This document shows, piece after piece, positions 11,456 to 22,114 of a DNA stretch of 64,000 bases. Source of the stretch: Brenneria bubanii (GTDB taxonomy: Bacteria; Pseudomonadota; Gammaproteobacteria; Enterobacterales; Enterobacteriaceae); contig NZ_JAKMAJ010000002.1 of assembly GCF_022378355.1 (NCBI RefSeq), positions 62,001 to 126,000 on the forward strand, written 5' to 3'. The notes under the pieces were generated by a model. That model had not been told where the DNA came from, ran no database searches, and was given only the letters and a program-made list of their open reading frames with translations. The first letter of the stretch is position 1. Each line of letters starts with the position of its first letter. Made by a program: the position numbers and the translations under genes.

Positions 11456-12097
11456 GTGGTAGATAAGGTCGATAAAACACAGCGGATTAAGCAATCAGAC
11501 GCCTTGCCCGGCCGCATTACGCCGATGCCGGTCGCCCGATTGCATGTCGTGAGCGAACACTCGATGACGCATGTGCCGGACGGCATGGAGATCGCGCTCT
11601 TCGCCATGGGCTGTTTTTGGGGCGTCGAACGCCTTTTTTGGCAGCAACCCGGTATCTACAGTACGGCCGCAGGCTATACCGGCGGCTATACCCCCAACCC
11701 CACCTACCGCGAAGTCTGCACCGGACAAACCGGCCATGCCGAAGCGGTACGCGTAGTGTTCGATCCTCAAGTGATCGATTATCGCCAGCTGCTGCGGCTT
11801 TTCTGGGAAAACCACGATCCGGCGCAGGGGATGCGCCAGGGCGGCGATATCGGCACGCAATACCGCTCCGCGATTTATCCCCTTACGCCAGAACAGGAAA
11901 AGGCGGCCCAGGCGAGCTATCAGCATTTTCAACAGGCAATGAAGGACAGCGGCGATCACCGGAGCATCAGCACGGAAATCGCTGCCGCCGGTCCGTTTTA
12001 TTATGCCGAAGACGAGCATCAGCAATATCTGCATAAAAATCCGGCAGGTTACTGTGGATTAGGCGGAATTGGCGTCTGCCTGCCTCCTCAGCGTTGA
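11456..12097 (+). CDS. msrA: Peptide-methionine (S)-S-oxide reductase MsrA
   Basis: Cytoplasmic repair enzyme that reduces methionine-S-sulfoxide using thioredoxin. The GCFWG active-site motif places the catalytic Cys at about residue 53, and the C-terminal [10 protein letters not shown] supplies the resolving cysteines (about 200 and 208). The frame is open from an ATG at 11432, but that ATG has no ribosome binding site. A GTG at 11456 lies 8 bases after GGGAG and gives 213 residues, essentially the E. coli length (212). It is divergent from tamA, as in E. coli. Confidence 0.93.
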   Translation: MVDKVDKTQRIKQSDALPGRITPMPVARLHVVSEHSMTHVPDGMEIALFAMGCFWGVERLFWQQPGIYSTAAGYTGGYTPNPTYREVCTGQTGHAEAVRVVFDPQVIDYRQLLRLFWENHDPAQGMRQGGDIGTQYRSAIYPLTPEQEKAAQASYQHFQQAMKDSGDHRSISTEIAAAGPFYYAEDEHQQYLHKNPAGYCGLGGIGVCLPPQR

Positions 12098-12122
12098 AGT
12101 CTGGCGGTAATTTCAGCACTCC

Positions 12123-12171
12123 TGTTATAATGACTCGCTATTAAAAATTTGGGCTGGTAACCAACCAGCCC
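12123..12171 (+). promoter_or_regulatory. Extended -10 promoter and leader hairpin upstream of paeA
   Basis: TG-T-TATAAT at 12123-12131 is a textbook extended -10 element. Within the roughly 120-base leader that follows, 8-base perfect arms GGGCTGGT and ACCAGCCC (12151-12171) form a hairpin; GGCTTTTTG follows about 10 bases later. This could be an attenuator or a structured 5' leader. No known riboswitch is recognised. Confidence 0.5.
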
Positions 12172-12255
12172 CGTTGACGGCTTTTTGTGCGTTATTTGAG
12201 ATAATTCGCCTTTCGAGGATTGCCTTTCCCCTTTCTGGGTCAAAGCGAAAACATT

Positions 12256-13581
12256 ATGTTAAACAGTCTACTACTTATTATTACACTTATTGCTATCAGT
12301 GCGTTTTTTGCGTTATCTGAAATATCACTGGCGGCATCCCGTAAATTAAAACTTAAACAGATGGCCGATGAGGGTAACATCAACGCCGATATGGTATTAA
12401 AGTTTCAGGAAACCCCCGGTATCTTCTTCACCGTCATTCAGATCGGCATCAACGCGGTCGCCATTTTGGCCGGTATTATCGGCGACGCCGCATTCTCCCC
12501 GACATTTTCTCTGCTGTTTGAACAATTCATGTCGCCGGAATCGGCGGACAAAGTCAGCTTTATCTGCTCGTTCGTGCTGGTAACCAGCCTGTTTATTTTA
12601 TTTGGCGATCTTACGCCGAAACGCATTGGCATGATTGCCCCAGAGGCCGTTGCCATCCGCATTATCAATCCTATGCGCTTCTGCCTGTTTATCTTCCGCC
12701 CGCTGGTCTGGCTGTTTAACGGCCTGGCTAACGTTATCTTCCGCATGCTCAAACTGCCGATGGTGCGCAAAGATGACATCACGTCCGACGATATCTATGC
12801 CGTAGTCGAAGCCGGCGCGCTGGCGGGCGTGCTGCGTAAACAGGAACATGAGCTGATCGAAAACGTATTCGAGCTGGAATCACGTACGGTGCCCTCTTCC
12901 ATGACATCGCGTGAAAGCGTGGTGTTTTTTGATTTGCATGAACAGGAAGCGCAAATCAAAGAGAAAATCGCCCAACAGCCGCACTCAAAATTTTTGGTCT
13001 GCGACGGCCATATTGATCAGGTGGTCGGCTACGTCGACTCAAAAGACCTGCTGAACCGGGTGCTGGGCAACCAGAGTCTTGAGCTGCACAGCGGCGTACA
13101 GATTCGCCCGGCGCTGATCGTACCGGATACGCTGACGCTGTCTGAGGCATTGGAAAGCTTCAAAACCGCCGGTGAAGATTTCGCGGTAATTCTGAACGAA
13201 TATGCGCTGGTGGTCGGGATTATTACCCTTAACGACGTCATGACCACGTTAATGGGGGATTTAGTCGGCCAGGGGATGGAAGAGCAGATTGTCGCCCGTG
13301 ATGAAAACTCCTGGCTGATCGAGGGCGGGACGCCGATAGAAGACGTGATGCGCGCGCTGTGCATTGATGATTTCCCCCATGCGGGCAATTATGAAACCAT
13401 CGGCGGGTTTATGATGTATACCCTGCGCAAAATTCCCAAGCGCACCGACTTTGTTCGCTTCTCAGGCTTTAAATTTGAAGTGGTGGATATTGATAGCTAC
13501 AAAATCGATCAGTTGCTGGTTACTCGACTGGAAGACAAGCCCGTATCCGCCGCGGCGCCGAAAACAGAAGAGAAAAAGTAA
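12256..13581 (+). CDS. paeA: Polyamine (putrescine/cadaverine) export protein PaeA (YtfL)
   Basis: 441-residue inner-membrane protein of the CorC/HlyC (CNNM/DUF21) family. A DUF21 membrane domain with about four TM segments spans 1-190, including the conserved FFALSEISLAASR; two CBS domains cover about 215-340 and a CorC_HlyC domain about 350-430. It is very close to E. coli YtfL, which protects against polyamine stress at high pH and was renamed PaeA. The open frame begins at 12220, but the ATG at 12256 gives MLNSLLLIITLIAISAFF, the family start. It is preceded by a structured leader and is convergent with ytfK. Confidence 0.92.
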   Translation: MLNSLLLIITLIAISAFFALSEISLAASRKLKLKQMADEGNINADMVLKFQETPGIFFTVIQIGINAVAILAGIIGDAAFSPTFSLLFEQFMSPESADKVSFICSFVLVTSLFILFGDLTPKRIGMIAPEAVAIRIINPMRFCLFIFRPLVWLFNGLANVIFRMLKLPMVRKDDITSDDIYAVVEAGALAGVLRKQEHELIENVFELESRTVPSSMTSRESVVFFDLHEQEAQIKEKIAQQPHSKFLVCDGHIDQVVGYVDSKDLLNRVLGNQSLELHSGVQIRPALIVPDTLTLSEALESFKTAGEDFAVILNEYALVVGIITLNDVMTTLMGDLVGQGMEEQIVARDENSWLIEGGTPIEDVMRALCIDDFPHAGNYETIGGFMMYTLRKIPKRTDFVRFSGFKFEVVDIDSYKIDQLLVTRLEDKPVSAAAPKTEEKK

Positions 13582-13600
13582 TCCTTGAACCGCGTGCTTA

Positions 13601-13637
13601 CACGCCATAACGGCCCGTCAAGGGCCGCTATGGCGTG
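13601..13637. terminator. Strong hairpin between convergent paeA and ytfK
   Basis: Outer arms CACGCCAT and ATGGCGTG enclose an inner CGGCCC/GGGCCG stem. There is no T-run, so it may be a processing or weak termination site. Confidence 0.5.
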
Positions 13638-13686
13638 TGGCGAACGACCCAGATGGTCATCCCCGCGAGCCGCGACGAGCGTATCC

Positions 13687-13893
13687 TCACCCCATCTCAG
13701 CCTGTAATCTGATAACCTGGCGATTAACTTCAGACATCACCAGCAAATGCTGTTTATCTTTATTCTTCGGCAAGACAATTTTACCGTAATCGAATTCAAA
13801 AGCGCCGACGCCTTTAATATATAGCCGCCCACGAAAAAGTGTTTTCACATACTTTGCGACCTTCATAGGATTGTAACGTTCGAAGATCCTCAT
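13687..13893 (-). CDS. ytfK: YtfK, DUF1107 stringent-response modulator
   Basis: 68 residues, [20 protein letters not shown] at the start, near-identical in layout to E. coli YtfK, which binds SpoT and shifts it toward (p)ppGpp synthesis under phosphate or fatty-acid starvation. It is cytoplasmic, basic at the N-terminus and has no membrane segment. The length equals the E. coli protein. Placement between paeA and cysQ matches E. coli gene order. Confidence 0.92.
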   Translation of the reverse strand: MRIFERYNPMKVAKYVKTLFRGRLYIKGVGAFEFDYGKIVLPKNKDKQHLLVMSEVNRQVIRLQAEMG

Positions 13894-14116
13894 CGTTTTA
13901 CTCTCCTTCCATCTTATTTTTCTCCGCCTCTCCCATAGCCGGTATGGCTAAGAATTCGGCGAGTTCATGAAACAATCGATACTGATTGTTAGTACAGTAA
14001 AATAGCATTAAGTTCCACGCCAAACAGTATCATTAACTGCTTTTACACACGTTTACAGAACGGTATTTAAATATTTCACCTACTATCAGTGTAAATATTC
14101 AAAAAATGAGGTATCC

Positions 14117-14254
14117 GTGCTTTCTGGAGAAGACGAGATCCCGTATGGCAGGACGCTAATCTACGAGACCGAGATGACAAAACGACGACAGCCGTCGCGT
14201 CTTTTCACTCGACAGGACAAAGGAAGGCGATTTTTACCTCGAAGCCTCGACTAG
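14117..14254 (+). CDS. Possible small basic protein of unknown function
   Basis: A 45-codon frame starts with GTG at 14117, five bases after GAGG, and ends TAG at 14254, two bases before a strong hairpin. The product begins MLSGEDEIPYG and turns very basic in its second half (TKRRQPSRLFTRQDKGRR). It resembles no family I know, has no signal or membrane segment, and could be chance. The evidence is only the ribosome-binding-site-like spacing and the hairpin position. Confidence 0.2.
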   Translation: MLSGEDEIPYGRTLIYETEMTKRRQPSRLFTRQDKGRRFLPRSLD

Positions 14255-14255
14255 A

Positions 14256-14279
14256 TGCGGCAGGCGAAACGCCGCCGCA
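14256..14279. terminator. Hairpin downstream of cysQ
   Basis: TGCGGC and GCCGCA arms with an inner GGCG/CGCC pairing lie 24 bases after the cysQ stop. There is no T-run on either strand. Confidence 0.4.
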
Positions 14280-14303
14280 CACTATGAAGAAAAAACGAAA
14301 GGA

Positions 14304-15044
14304 TCAGAACAGCGATACGCGAAAGCCCGGATTCAGGAACGACTCACGCGGCGTGTATGACAGCGGCTTACCCTGCCAGTCATGGATCTGCGCGCCGGCC
14401 GCCACGGCAACCGCATGGCCGGCGGCGGTATCCCACACATTGGTTGGTCCGAAGCGAGGATAGAGCTGGGCTTTTCCTTCCGCCACCAGACAAAATTTCA
14501 GTGACGATCCGATAGCCACCGTTTGGTGATCGCCCAGTTGGGCAAGATAATCCTTCAGCTCGTTGTCGGCATGAGAACGACTCACCACCACCAGCGGCGG
14601 GCGCGAATCCTGAACGGTGATTTGCCGGCGGCCATCTTTATCTTCTTTCCAGGCTTTGCCTTGCGCGGCGGAATACATCACCTTGGTGACCGGAACATAG
14701 ACCACCCCCAACACCGCCTGACCGTTCTCAATCAAGGCGATATTCACCGTAAACTCGCCATTGCGGTTCAAAAACTCTTTGGTGCCATCCAGCGGATCAA
14801 CCAGCCAATAGCGTCGCCAGTGCTGACGTTCGGACCACTGCGGAGGATCCTCTTCAGAAAGTAGCGGTATATCCGGAAATGCCGTCGCCAACCCGGCTTT
14901 AATCACCCGATGAGCGGCGAGATCGGCGGCGGTCACCGGCGAGTCGTCTTTCTTGTGAGCCACGTCAAGCGGCTGATGCCCATCATAAACCTGCATGATG
15001 GCATCGCCTGCCTCACGGGCCAGTTGGCAAATAGGTTCTAGCAT
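14304..15044 (-). CDS. cysQ: 3'(2'),5'-bisphosphate nucleotidase CysQ
   Basis: 246-residue Mg-dependent, lithium-sensitive phosphatase of the inositol monophosphatase superfamily. It hydrolyses 3'-phosphoadenosine 5'-phosphate (PAP) from sulfate assimilation to AMP. Visible motifs are the metal-binding LLSEED (about 61-66), DPLDGTKEF (83-91) and [10 protein letters not shown] near the C-terminus. It is divergent from cpdB across about 200 bases, as in E. coli. Nothing unusual is seen. Confidence 0.95.
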   Translation of the reverse strand: MLEPICQLAREAGDAIMQVYDGHQPLDVAHKKDDSPVTAADLAAHRVIKAGLATAFPDIPLLSEEDPPQWSERQHWRRYWLVDPLDGTKEFLNRNGEFTVNIALIENGQAVLGVVYVPVTKVMYSAAQGKAWKEDKDGRRQITVQDSRPPLVVVSRSHADNELKDYLAQLGDHQTVAIGSSLKFCLVAEGKAQLYPRFGPTNVWDTAAGHAVAVAAGAQIHDWQGKPLSYTPRESFLNPGFRVSLF

Positions 15045-15247
15045 TTTTTACCTCATCGTTACCGGTTATATCGTGGAACGGATTATCGTCGTCATGCTGC
15101 CGCTGTCTATCAGTATACAACGAGGAAGCGAACTACGATGATCGCCATGATTTTACGAGAACCGTCACATTTTATTGCGATGTTTAACCGTAAGTTCATC
15201 ATTATATGAGATATACATCCAATTACAGCCGCAAAGGAGTTTACATA

Positions 15248-17200
15248 ATGAAGCACACGCTGGCATTAAGCCTGCTCGCTACGCTCGTCGCGACAACCGT
15301 TGACGCCGCGACCGTTGATTTACGGGTACTGGAAACCACTGATTTACATAGCAATATGATGGATTTTGATTACTACAAGGATACGCCAACCGATAAATTC
15401 GGGCTGGTTCGCACCGCCAGCCTGATTCGTGCGGCGCGCGAACAAGCGACCAACAGCGTATTGGTGGATAACGGCGATATTATCCAGGGCAGTCCGCTAG
15501 GGGATTATATGGCGGCCAAGGGCTTAAAGGACAAAGAGATTCATCCCGTCTATCAGGCTCTCAATACGCTTGATTATTCCGCCGGAAATATTGGCAACCA
15601 TGAGTTTAACTACGGTCTGGATTATCTGCATAAGGCGCTGGCCGGCGCAAAATTCCCCTACGTGAACGCCAACGTCCTGGACGCCAAAACCGGCAAGCCG
15701 CTCTTTACCCCCTATCTGATCGAAAATAAAACGGTCGTCGACCGTGAAGGCAAGTCCCATACGCTGCGTATAGGCTATGTTGGATTCGTTCCGCCGCAAA
15801 TTCTGGTATGGGATAAAACCAATCTGTCGGGCAAGGTCAAGGTCGAGGACATCACCGAAAGCGCTAAAAAATGGGTGCCGGAAATACGTAAACAGGGCGC
15901 CGATCTGGTGGTCGCGATCCCGCATTCCGGCCTCTCCGCCGAGCCCTATAAAGCCATGGCGGAAAACTCGGTCTACTACCTCAGCCAAATTCCGGGCATC
16001 GACGCCATCATGTTCGGCCACGCTCACGCCGTCTTCCCCAGTCAGGACTTCGCCGCCATTAAAGGCGCTGATATCGCGCAGGGTACGCTCAACGGCATTC
16101 CAGCGGTTATGCCGGGACAGTGGGGCGATCACCTCGGCGTCGTCGACCTCACGCTGAATAACGACAGCGGCGCCTGGAAGGTTGAGCAAGCCAGAGCGGA
16201 AGCCAGACCCATCTATGATAAAACACAGAAAAAATCGCTGGCGCCGGAAGATGCCGATCTGGTCAAGGTGCTGTCTGACGCTCACCGCAACACGCGAGAC
16301 TTCGTCAGTAAACCAATTGGTCTTTCCGCCGACAACATGTACAGCTATCTGTCGCTGATTCAGGATGATCCCACCGTTCAAATCGTCAACAATGCCCAGC
16401 GCGCTTATACCGAACACTTTGTTCAGGGCGATCCCGATCTGGCCGACCTGCCGGTACTGTCCGCCGCCGCGCCCTTTAAGGCCGGAGGGCGTAAAAACGA
16501 TCCTGCCAGTTTTGTTGAAGTGGAAAAAGGTCAGTTAACCTTCCGTAATGCGGCGGATCTTTATCTGTATCCCAATACCCTGGTCGTGGTTAAAGTGCAT
16601 GGCAAAGAGGTTCGCGAGTGGCTGGAATGTTCGGCGGGCCAGTTCAAACAAATTGATGTCCACAATAGCAAACCCCAGGAATTGCTCAATTGGGACGGCT
16701 TTCGCACCTATAACTTTGATGTTATCGACGGTGTGAACTATCAGATTGATGTAACTCAGCCGGCGCGTTATGACGGCGATTGCGCCTTAATCAACGACAA
16801 TGCGCACCGCATCACAAACCTGACCTTCAAGGGTAAGGCCATCGATCCCAATGCGACCTTCCTGATTGCGACCAATAACTACCGCGCCTATGGTGAAAAG
16901 TTTGCCGGTACTGGAGAAAAATATGTCGCCTTCGCCTCGCCGGATGAAAACCGCTCGGTGTTGGCGGCCTATATCAGTGCGGAAACGCAAAAAACAGGGG
17001 CAGTGAAACCACAGGCGGATAATAACTGGCGGCTTGCGCCAATCACCAGCAGCACCCCTCTGGATATCCGGTTTGAAACCTCGCCATCCGATAAGGCGGC
17101 GGCATTCATCAAAGAGAAAGCCCAATATCCGATGATGGCGGTCGGCGCTGACGATGAAGGATTCGCGGTTTACCGTCTCGATCTGCAACATCTCAGGTAG
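15248..17200 (+). CDS. cpdB: 2',3'-cyclic-nucleotide 2'-phosphodiesterase/3'-nucleotidase, periplasmic
   Basis: 650-residue bifunctional periplasmic enzyme that opens 2',3'-cyclic nucleotides and then removes the 3' phosphate, salvaging RNA breakdown products. A signal peptide (about 1-21, ending VDA) is followed by a calcineurin-like metallophosphatase domain with [24 protein letters not shown] and GHAHA, and then a C-terminal 5'-nucleotidase domain. The open frame begins at 15206, but the ATG at 15248 is preceded by AAAGGAG and starts a clean signal peptide. It ends at a strong terminator. Confidence 0.96.
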   Translation: MKHTLALSLLATLVATTVDAATVDLRVLETTDLHSNMMDFDYYKDTPTDKFGLVRTASLIRAAREQATNSVLVDNGDIIQGSPLGDYMAAKGLKDKEIHPVYQALNTLDYSAGNIGNHEFNYGLDYLHKALAGAKFPYVNANVLDAKTGKPLFTPYLIENKTVVDREGKSHTLRIGYVGFVPPQILVWDKTNLSGKVKVEDITESAKKWVPEIRKQGADLVVAIPHSGLSAEPYKAMAENSVYYLSQIPGIDAIMFGHAHAVFPSQDFAAIKGADIAQGTLNGIPAVMPGQWGDHLGVVDLTLNNDSGAWKVEQARAEARPIYDKTQKKSLAPEDADLVKVLSDAHRNTRDFVSKPIGLSADNMYSYLSLIQDDPTVQIVNNAQRAYTEHFVQGDPDLADLPVLSAAAPFKAGGRKNDPASFVEVEKGQLTFRNAADLYLYPNTLVVVKVHGKEVREWLECSAGQFKQIDVHNSKPQELLNWDGFRTYNFDVIDGVNYQIDVTQPARYDGDCALINDNAHRITNLTFKGKAIDPNATFLIATNNYRAYGEKFAGTGEKYVAFASPDENRSVLAAYISAETQKTGAVKPQADNNWRLAPITSSTPLDIRFETSPSDKAAAFIKEKAQYPMMAVGADDEGFAVYRLDLQHLR

Positions 17201-17255
17201 CGTTTTCAGTCAGTCGTCAAGGGGACGCGCTCTGCGCCTGTATGCAATAACAAAA

Positions 17256-17285
17256 TAAGGGCCGCTCAGTCGAGCGGCCCTTATT
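17256..17285 (+). terminator. Rho-independent terminator of cpdB
   Basis: Arms AAGGGCCGCTC and GAGCGGCCCTT with loop AGTC are followed by a T-rich tail. It lies between the convergent cpdB and DUF2502 genes. Confidence 0.85.
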
Positions 17286-17303
17286 CTTTTTCGCTGCGTT
17301 TAC

Positions 17304-17702
17304 CTAGTCGTGGTGACGGCGTCTCGGGCCATCGTCGCGGTCAGGCCCCGGACCACGACGGAAATCACGGCGTCCATGATGGTCGTCAACGTCGCGCGGA
17401 CCACGATCGAAATGGCGCGGACCGCGATTCTGTTCACGCCACCAGCCGACATCGCGCCAGCGCCAGCCATCCCAATAGTAACCATGCCGGTTACGCTCGC
17501 CACGGTGATGCCCCCGGTACTCGCGCCACCAGCGCTCGCTGCGCCAGTCATAGCCGTCCCAATAATAACCTCGCGGGTCACGATCGCCGATATTCAACGT
17601 CACGCCGGGCATCAGGTCGATACTGACGCTGCTGGCTTCTGCCGTTGGCGCCATGGCAAACATACCGACTAACAGAGAACTCACTAACAGTGGCTTAAAC
17701 AT
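17304..17702 (-). CDS. DUF2502 (YpeC-like) periplasmic protein
   Basis: 132 residues: a signal peptide (about 1-23, MFKPLLVSSLLVGMFAMAPTAEA) precedes a mature part rich in Trp, Tyr, Arg, Asp and His. The motif IGDRDPRGYYWDGYDW, repeated in looser form as HGYYWDGWRW, is typical of DUF2502 proteins such as E. coli YpeC. The C-terminal third is an Arg/Asp/His/Pro-rich low-complexity tail. Function is unknown; a role in envelope stress or metal binding would be a guess. It is convergent with cpdB. Confidence 0.8.
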   Translation of the reverse strand: MFKPLLVSSLLVGMFAMAPTAEASSVSIDLMPGVTLNIGDRDPRGYYWDGYDWRSERWWREYRGHHRGERNRHGYYWDGWRWRDVGWWREQNRGPRHFDRGPRDVDDHHGRRDFRRGPGPDRDDGPRRRHHD

Positions 17703-17971
17703 AGGATGATTCCTCCCTTGCCGCTATTGCGGATAGGCGAAGATATACGGGGATTCATTGCGCGCCACTATCAGATAAATACCTATTTTCATGGATTTAC
17801 ATTTCTTCACAGAGGAAGGCGCATAGATTTATCCAACGCGTTTGTGAACCGCGCGCCGATATCTCATCCTGATAATTTAATGCGTAAATGCGGGATCGAG
17901 AGTTATTTTGTTGCCTGTCCGGAGGACATATCATTAAGGCGCTCGCAGAGCGCCTGTGTTCGCGCAGACCG

Positions 17972-18592
17972 TTACAGAATTTCCAACAGCTCTACTTCAA
18001 AAATCAACGCGCTGAACGGCGGAATAGAGGCGCCTGCGCCACGTTCGCCGTAAGCCAGATCCTGAGGGATGAACAATTCCCATTTAGAGCCGACCGGCAT
18101 CAGCGTTAACGCCTCGATCCAGCCGGGAATAACGCCGCTCACCGGGAACTCGGCGGGTTGACCGCGCTCAACCGAGCTATCAAATACGCTGCCGTCGATC
18201 AAACGACCGGTATAATGAACGCGTACGCGATCCTGACGAGAGGGTATTGCGCCCTCGCCCTGCGTCAGCACGCGGAATTGTAAACCGGACTCCGTGCTGC
18301 TTACGCCCTGTTTCTGCGCGTTTTCCGCCAGAAATTGTTGGCCTTCAACCGCCAGCGCCTGCTGACGCTCACGACGAACGGCGCTGGCGCGCTCATGAAT
18401 CTCACGTAAAGCCCGGTGAACCACATCCACGGGAACCACTGGCGCATTACCTTCCAACGCATCGCGCAAGCCAGCGAGCAGCGCTTCAGGGATCAACCCT
18501 TCAAGACCGGATTCCTGTAGCTGTTGACCGACCTGTAAGCCGATGCCGTAACTTGCCTGCGCCTCGACGCTATCAAAAGAAGGGGTTGTCAT
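17972..18592 (-). CDS. fklB: FKBP-type peptidyl-prolyl isomerase FklB (FKBP22)
   Basis: 206 residues, equal to E. coli FklB. An N-terminal alpha-helical dimerisation domain (about 1-90) is followed by the FKBP fold (about 105-206) with [16 protein letters not shown] and [24 protein letters not shown]. It catalyses cis-trans isomerisation of proline bonds; no signal peptide is seen. An open frame extends 43 codons upstream, but the ATG at 18592 follows AAAAGGA and gives [18 protein letters not shown], the family start. The 269 bases between its stop and the DUF2502 gene hold nothing recognisable. Confidence 0.94.
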   Translation of the reverse strand: MTTPSFDSVEAQASYGIGLQVGQQLQESGLEGLIPEALLAGLRDALEGNAPVVPVDVVHRALREIHERASAVRRERQQALAVEGQQFLAENAQKQGVSSTESGLQFRVLTQGEGAIPSRQDRVRVHYTGRLIDGSVFDSSVERGQPAEFPVSGVIPGWIEALTLMPVGSKWELFIPQDLAYGERGAGASIPPFSALIFEVELLEIL

Positions 18593-18819
18593 GGATGTTC
18601 CTTTTAAACTGTAAAAAACCGAAAGCGCAGCATAACAGCGCTGGAGATTAGGGTAAAATCCTGTGTGCGAATGTGTCCCCCTATTCGTGGACAAGCGGCG
18701 CCATTTCGCTCGAAAATGCAATCTGCAACAGATTTAAACAACGGCAAGCCAACGAGCCTGCAACTTGCAGGATGAAGGGTATATACTGAAAATTCAACGC
18801 TGGGGAGGAGAATAACCCA

Positions 18820-19389
18820 TTGCAACCATTATCCGTTCTGCGGATTAAAGCCGCGTTACAAAAAATCTGGCATGCGCCCGACAGTTACCATTGGATGGCA
18901 CCGCTTCCTCCCTTCCATCGCCGTTGGATGTTGGTCGCAGCCGGTATCATACTGGTTTCCATACTGTGGCCATACAGCCCGCCGCCCGCACCTGCGCCGC
19001 AGTCAAGGCCGGTAGCCGTCGCCCCCTCTGCGCCGATGCAGGCGGAAATCGTCGAAAACAGTTCACTGGCGCATCAGGCACCCGCCGTCCAGCCTGCCAA
19101 CCAACCGGCGCCACAGGATACGAACGCGCCCTGGCGCAGCTATGAAATCAGCTCGGGTCAGACGCTGGCGCAGCTATTCCGTGACAACAATCTGCCGGTC
19201 GGCGATGTTTTCGCCATGGCGCAGGTGGAAGGAGATGATAAACCGCTCAGCAATCTGCGTGCCGGTCAGGAAGTAAAATTACAGTTAAACGCCCAGGGCG
19301 CGGTGACGGAATTGGAAATAGAAACGACGGGCAATGAGGTGATTCGATTTACCCGCAACGCGGATGGCGGATTTATCCGTTCCCGTTAA
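18820..19389 (+). CDS. ytfB: OapA-family cell-division-associated protein YtfB
   Basis: 189 residues with a TTG start, ten bases after GGGGAGGAG. The N-terminal cytoplasmic stretch WHAPDSYHWMAPLPPFHRR resembles the start of E. coli YtfB (WHAPDNFRFMDPLPPMHRR as remembered). One TM segment follows (about 37-52), then a Pro/Ala/Gln-rich linker (53-105) and a C-terminal LysM-like OapA domain (about 106-189, YEISSGQTLAQLFRDNNLP) that binds glycan. E. coli YtfB is a single-pass protein located at the division septum. It is divergent from fklB. Confidence 0.88.
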   Translation: MQPLSVLRIKAALQKIWHAPDSYHWMAPLPPFHRRWMLVAAGIILVSILWPYSPPPAPAPQSRPVAVAPSAPMQAEIVENSSLAHQAPAVQPANQPAPQDTNAPWRSYEISSGQTLAQLFRDNNLPVGDVFAMAQVEGDDKPLSNLRAGQEVKLQLNAQGAVTELEIETTGNEVIRFTRNADGGFIRSR

Positions 19390-19444
19390 CGCTCAACCAC
19401 GATGCTCTCGGCCGTGGATTGGAATATGCTGGGGGCGGAAATGC

Positions 19445-19471
19445 AAAACGCTGGCGCAAGGCCAGCGTTTT
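19445..19471. terminator. Terminator between ytfB and rplI
   Basis: Arms AAAACGCTGGC and GCCAGCGTTTT with loop GCAAG; tails are A-rich on one side and T-rich on the other, so it probably serves both convergent transcripts. Confidence 0.7.
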
Positions 19472-19492
19472 ACTCGTTAGCAAAAGCGTTAA

Positions 19493-19945
19493 TTACGCTT
19501 CGGCAACGACAACTACATTCAGCGTAGCGAACACATCGCTGTGTACCTGGAAGCTCACTTCGTGATCGCCCAGAGTACGCAGAACGCCGTTCGGTAAACG
19601 AACTTCGCTCTTGGCAATTTCAACACCAGCCGCAGTTACCGCATCAGCGATATCACGGGTGCCGATAGAACCAAACAGTTTACCTTCGTCGCCTGCTTTA
19701 GACGCGATGGTGACTGTTGCCAGTTCAGTGATCTTGGCAGCGCGAACTTCAGCAGCAGCCAGAACTTCACCCAGTTTGGCTTCCAGTTCAGCACGGCGTG
19801 CTTCGAAGAACTCAACGTTTTTCTTGGTTGCCGGCACAGCTTTGCCCTGCGGAACCAGGAAGTTACGAGCATAGCCCGCTTTAACGTTTACCTGGTCGCC
19901 CAGGCTGCCCAGGTTTGCTACTTTATCAAGCAGAATAACTTGCAT
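19493..19945 (-). CDS. rplI: 50S ribosomal protein L9
   Basis: 150 residues. The N-terminal RNA-binding domain ([30 protein letters not shown]) carries the L9 signature, followed by a long connecting helix (about 41-75) and the C-terminal domain. It binds domain V of 23S rRNA near L1. It is last in the rpsF-priB-rpsR-rplI operon, 41 bases after rpsR. Confidence 0.97.
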   Translation of the reverse strand: MQVILLDKVANLGSLGDQVNVKAGYARNFLVPQGKAVPATKKNVEFFEARRAELEAKLGEVLAAAEVRAAKITELATVTIASKAGDEGKLFGSIGTRDIADAVTAAGVEIAKSEVRLPNGVLRTLGDHEVSFQVHSDVFATLNVVVVAEA

Positions 19946-19986
19946 TACCTTATCCTCTCAAAGTCTCGTTAATGGACAGTGGCCGA

Positions 19987-20539
<553 letters not shown>

Positions 20540-20544
20540 AACAA

Positions 20545-21000
<456 letters not shown>

Positions 21001-21038
21001 GAACGTGTTATGTGAGCGGCTGAAAAAAATGACGCGTA

Positions 21039-21067
21039 ATTATATTGGCGTCAGCGCAGGAACACAA
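21039..21067 (-). promoter_or_regulatory. Promoter of the rpsF operon
   Basis: On the minus strand TTGTGT (21062-21067), a 17-base spacer and a perfect TATAAT (21039-21044). The resulting leader is about 95 bases and contains the S6:S18 motif. The -35 lies inside the end of the IclR remnant. Confidence 0.6.
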
Positions 21068-21283
21068 GGAGGAAATCAGAAGAAATCCTGGCGCTTATCC
21101 GTCAGCGCGGCTGGGTCGATGACAATGCGGAAGATAGCGAAGGGGTATATTGCATCTCGGCGCCGATTTTTGACAGAAGCGGCAACTTATCGCTTCCGGC
21201 GTCGCCTTTCAAATGACGCCGGAACTTATCCCGCAGAGCGCGCAGCGCCCGCCAAAGCCATATCAGATAACGTTAACCGTTAA
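21064..21283 (+). pseudogene. Remnant of an IclR-family transcriptional regulator (C-terminal part)
   Basis: Read in frame from 21064, the translation gives EEILALIRQRGWVDDNAEDSEG... then VYCISAPIFDRSGNL, a classic IclR effector-domain segment. A shift near 21193 leads to SGVAFQMTPELIPQSAQR, the next IclR block, and a second shift leads to AAPAKAISDNVNR and TAA at 21281-21283. The N-terminal winged helix is missing. At least two frameshifts and loss of the DNA-binding half make it non-functional. It lies immediately upstream of the rpsF promoter and points away from it. The original regulon is unknown. Confidence 0.75.
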
Positions 21284-21364
21284 ACGCGACATCCGCGCCA
21301 AAACCCTGCGATCAGTCGCGCGCCGCCGGCGTTTTTAACCGTGCGCCATTCGGTTTCCAGTCGG

Positions 21365-22114
21365 CTATAAATGACGCTGAAAAAAAGCGACTCCGGCCTG
21401 CAACGCCGATGGCGTGATGCGATGTTTTACCCCCGCCTCGGTCAGATAGGTCAGATTGCCATCCAGATGACGCGCCTTCAATGCCTGAGATAAGCGAGCG
21501 CTTTCCGCCGCCGGCACCACGTCATCGGCGTCCCCATGCCAGAGCAGTAGCGGTCGCTCGGCCAAAGAATCCAGACGGGAAGAGACATCATACTCGGAAA
21601 GCGTGGTGGACAACTGCCGCAATACCCGGTCAGCGCCGTCACTTTCCGCGCACACCGGGGGATATAGCGAACGCGACAGGGTTGAGAAATAGCCCGATCC
21701 CATAAAGGCGGCGACGGCGGAAATCCACGGGTAACGCGCCATCGTTCCCAAGGCGCTCATTGCGCCCAGCGAAGCGCCGCACACGCCGATACGCCGGTCG
21801 GCAATCAACCCGCGCTGACGAAAGGCATCCACATAGCCCGGCAACGCTTCAATATTAGACTGAAGGATATCCCAGAAATGGCGCAAGCGCCGATCTTCAT
21901 CACCGTCGAAGCGCGCGCCGTGCATGGCGGCATCCGGCAAAATAACCTGGAAACCGGCGGCGGCCAGCGCATAACCAAAATAGGAATAGACCTCTTTTGA
22001 CGAGAGATAGCCATGAAAGAAAAAAATGGTCGGCAAGGGAAGGTCTTTTTTATCACCGGGAACGGCATGCAAAACGTCGATACCATTAATGGTATCCAAT
22101 GAAATCTCAACCAT
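21365..22114 (-). CDS. yjfP: Alpha/beta-hydrolase (esterase) YjfP
   Basis: 249 residues of the alpha/beta-hydrolase fold. The oxyanion region FFFHGYLSSKEVY precedes the nucleophile elbow GASLGA (Ser about 115), an acidic LLWHGDADDVVP and a late His (GVKHRI), completing a Ser-Asp-His triad. E. coli YjfP has carboxylesterase activity on short acyl esters; the natural substrate is not known. No signal peptide. The position near rpsF follows E. coli, but the ula genes that separate them there are absent. Confidence 0.88.
   Translation of the reverse strand: MVEISLDTINGIDVLHAVPGDKKDLPLPTIFFFHGYLSSKEVYSYFGYALAAAGFQVILPDAAMHGARFDGDEDRRLRHFWDILQSNIEALPGYVDAFRQRGLIADRRIGVCGASLGAMSALGTMARYPWISAVAAFMGSGYFSTLSRSLYPPVCAESDGADRVLRQLSTTLSEYDVSSRLDSLAERPLLLWHGDADDVVPAAESARLSQALKARHLDGNLTYLTEAGVKHRITPSALQAGVAFFQRHL

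Larger units (their letters stand above)
13894..14303. other. Intergenic region ytfK-cysQ
   Basis: About 410 bases with no established gene. The part up to about 14105 is AT-rich and must hold the ytfK promoter. A possible 45-codon plus-strand frame (14117-14254) and a hairpin after it (arms TGCGGC/GCCGCA and GGCG/CGCC, 14256-14279) are listed separately; the hairpin also lies downstream of cysQ on the other strand. Confidence 0.5.

Noticed and set aside
15524-16417. 297-codon frame antisense to cpdB
   Set aside because: Runs antisense inside a gene with clear motifs; a codon-bias shadow.
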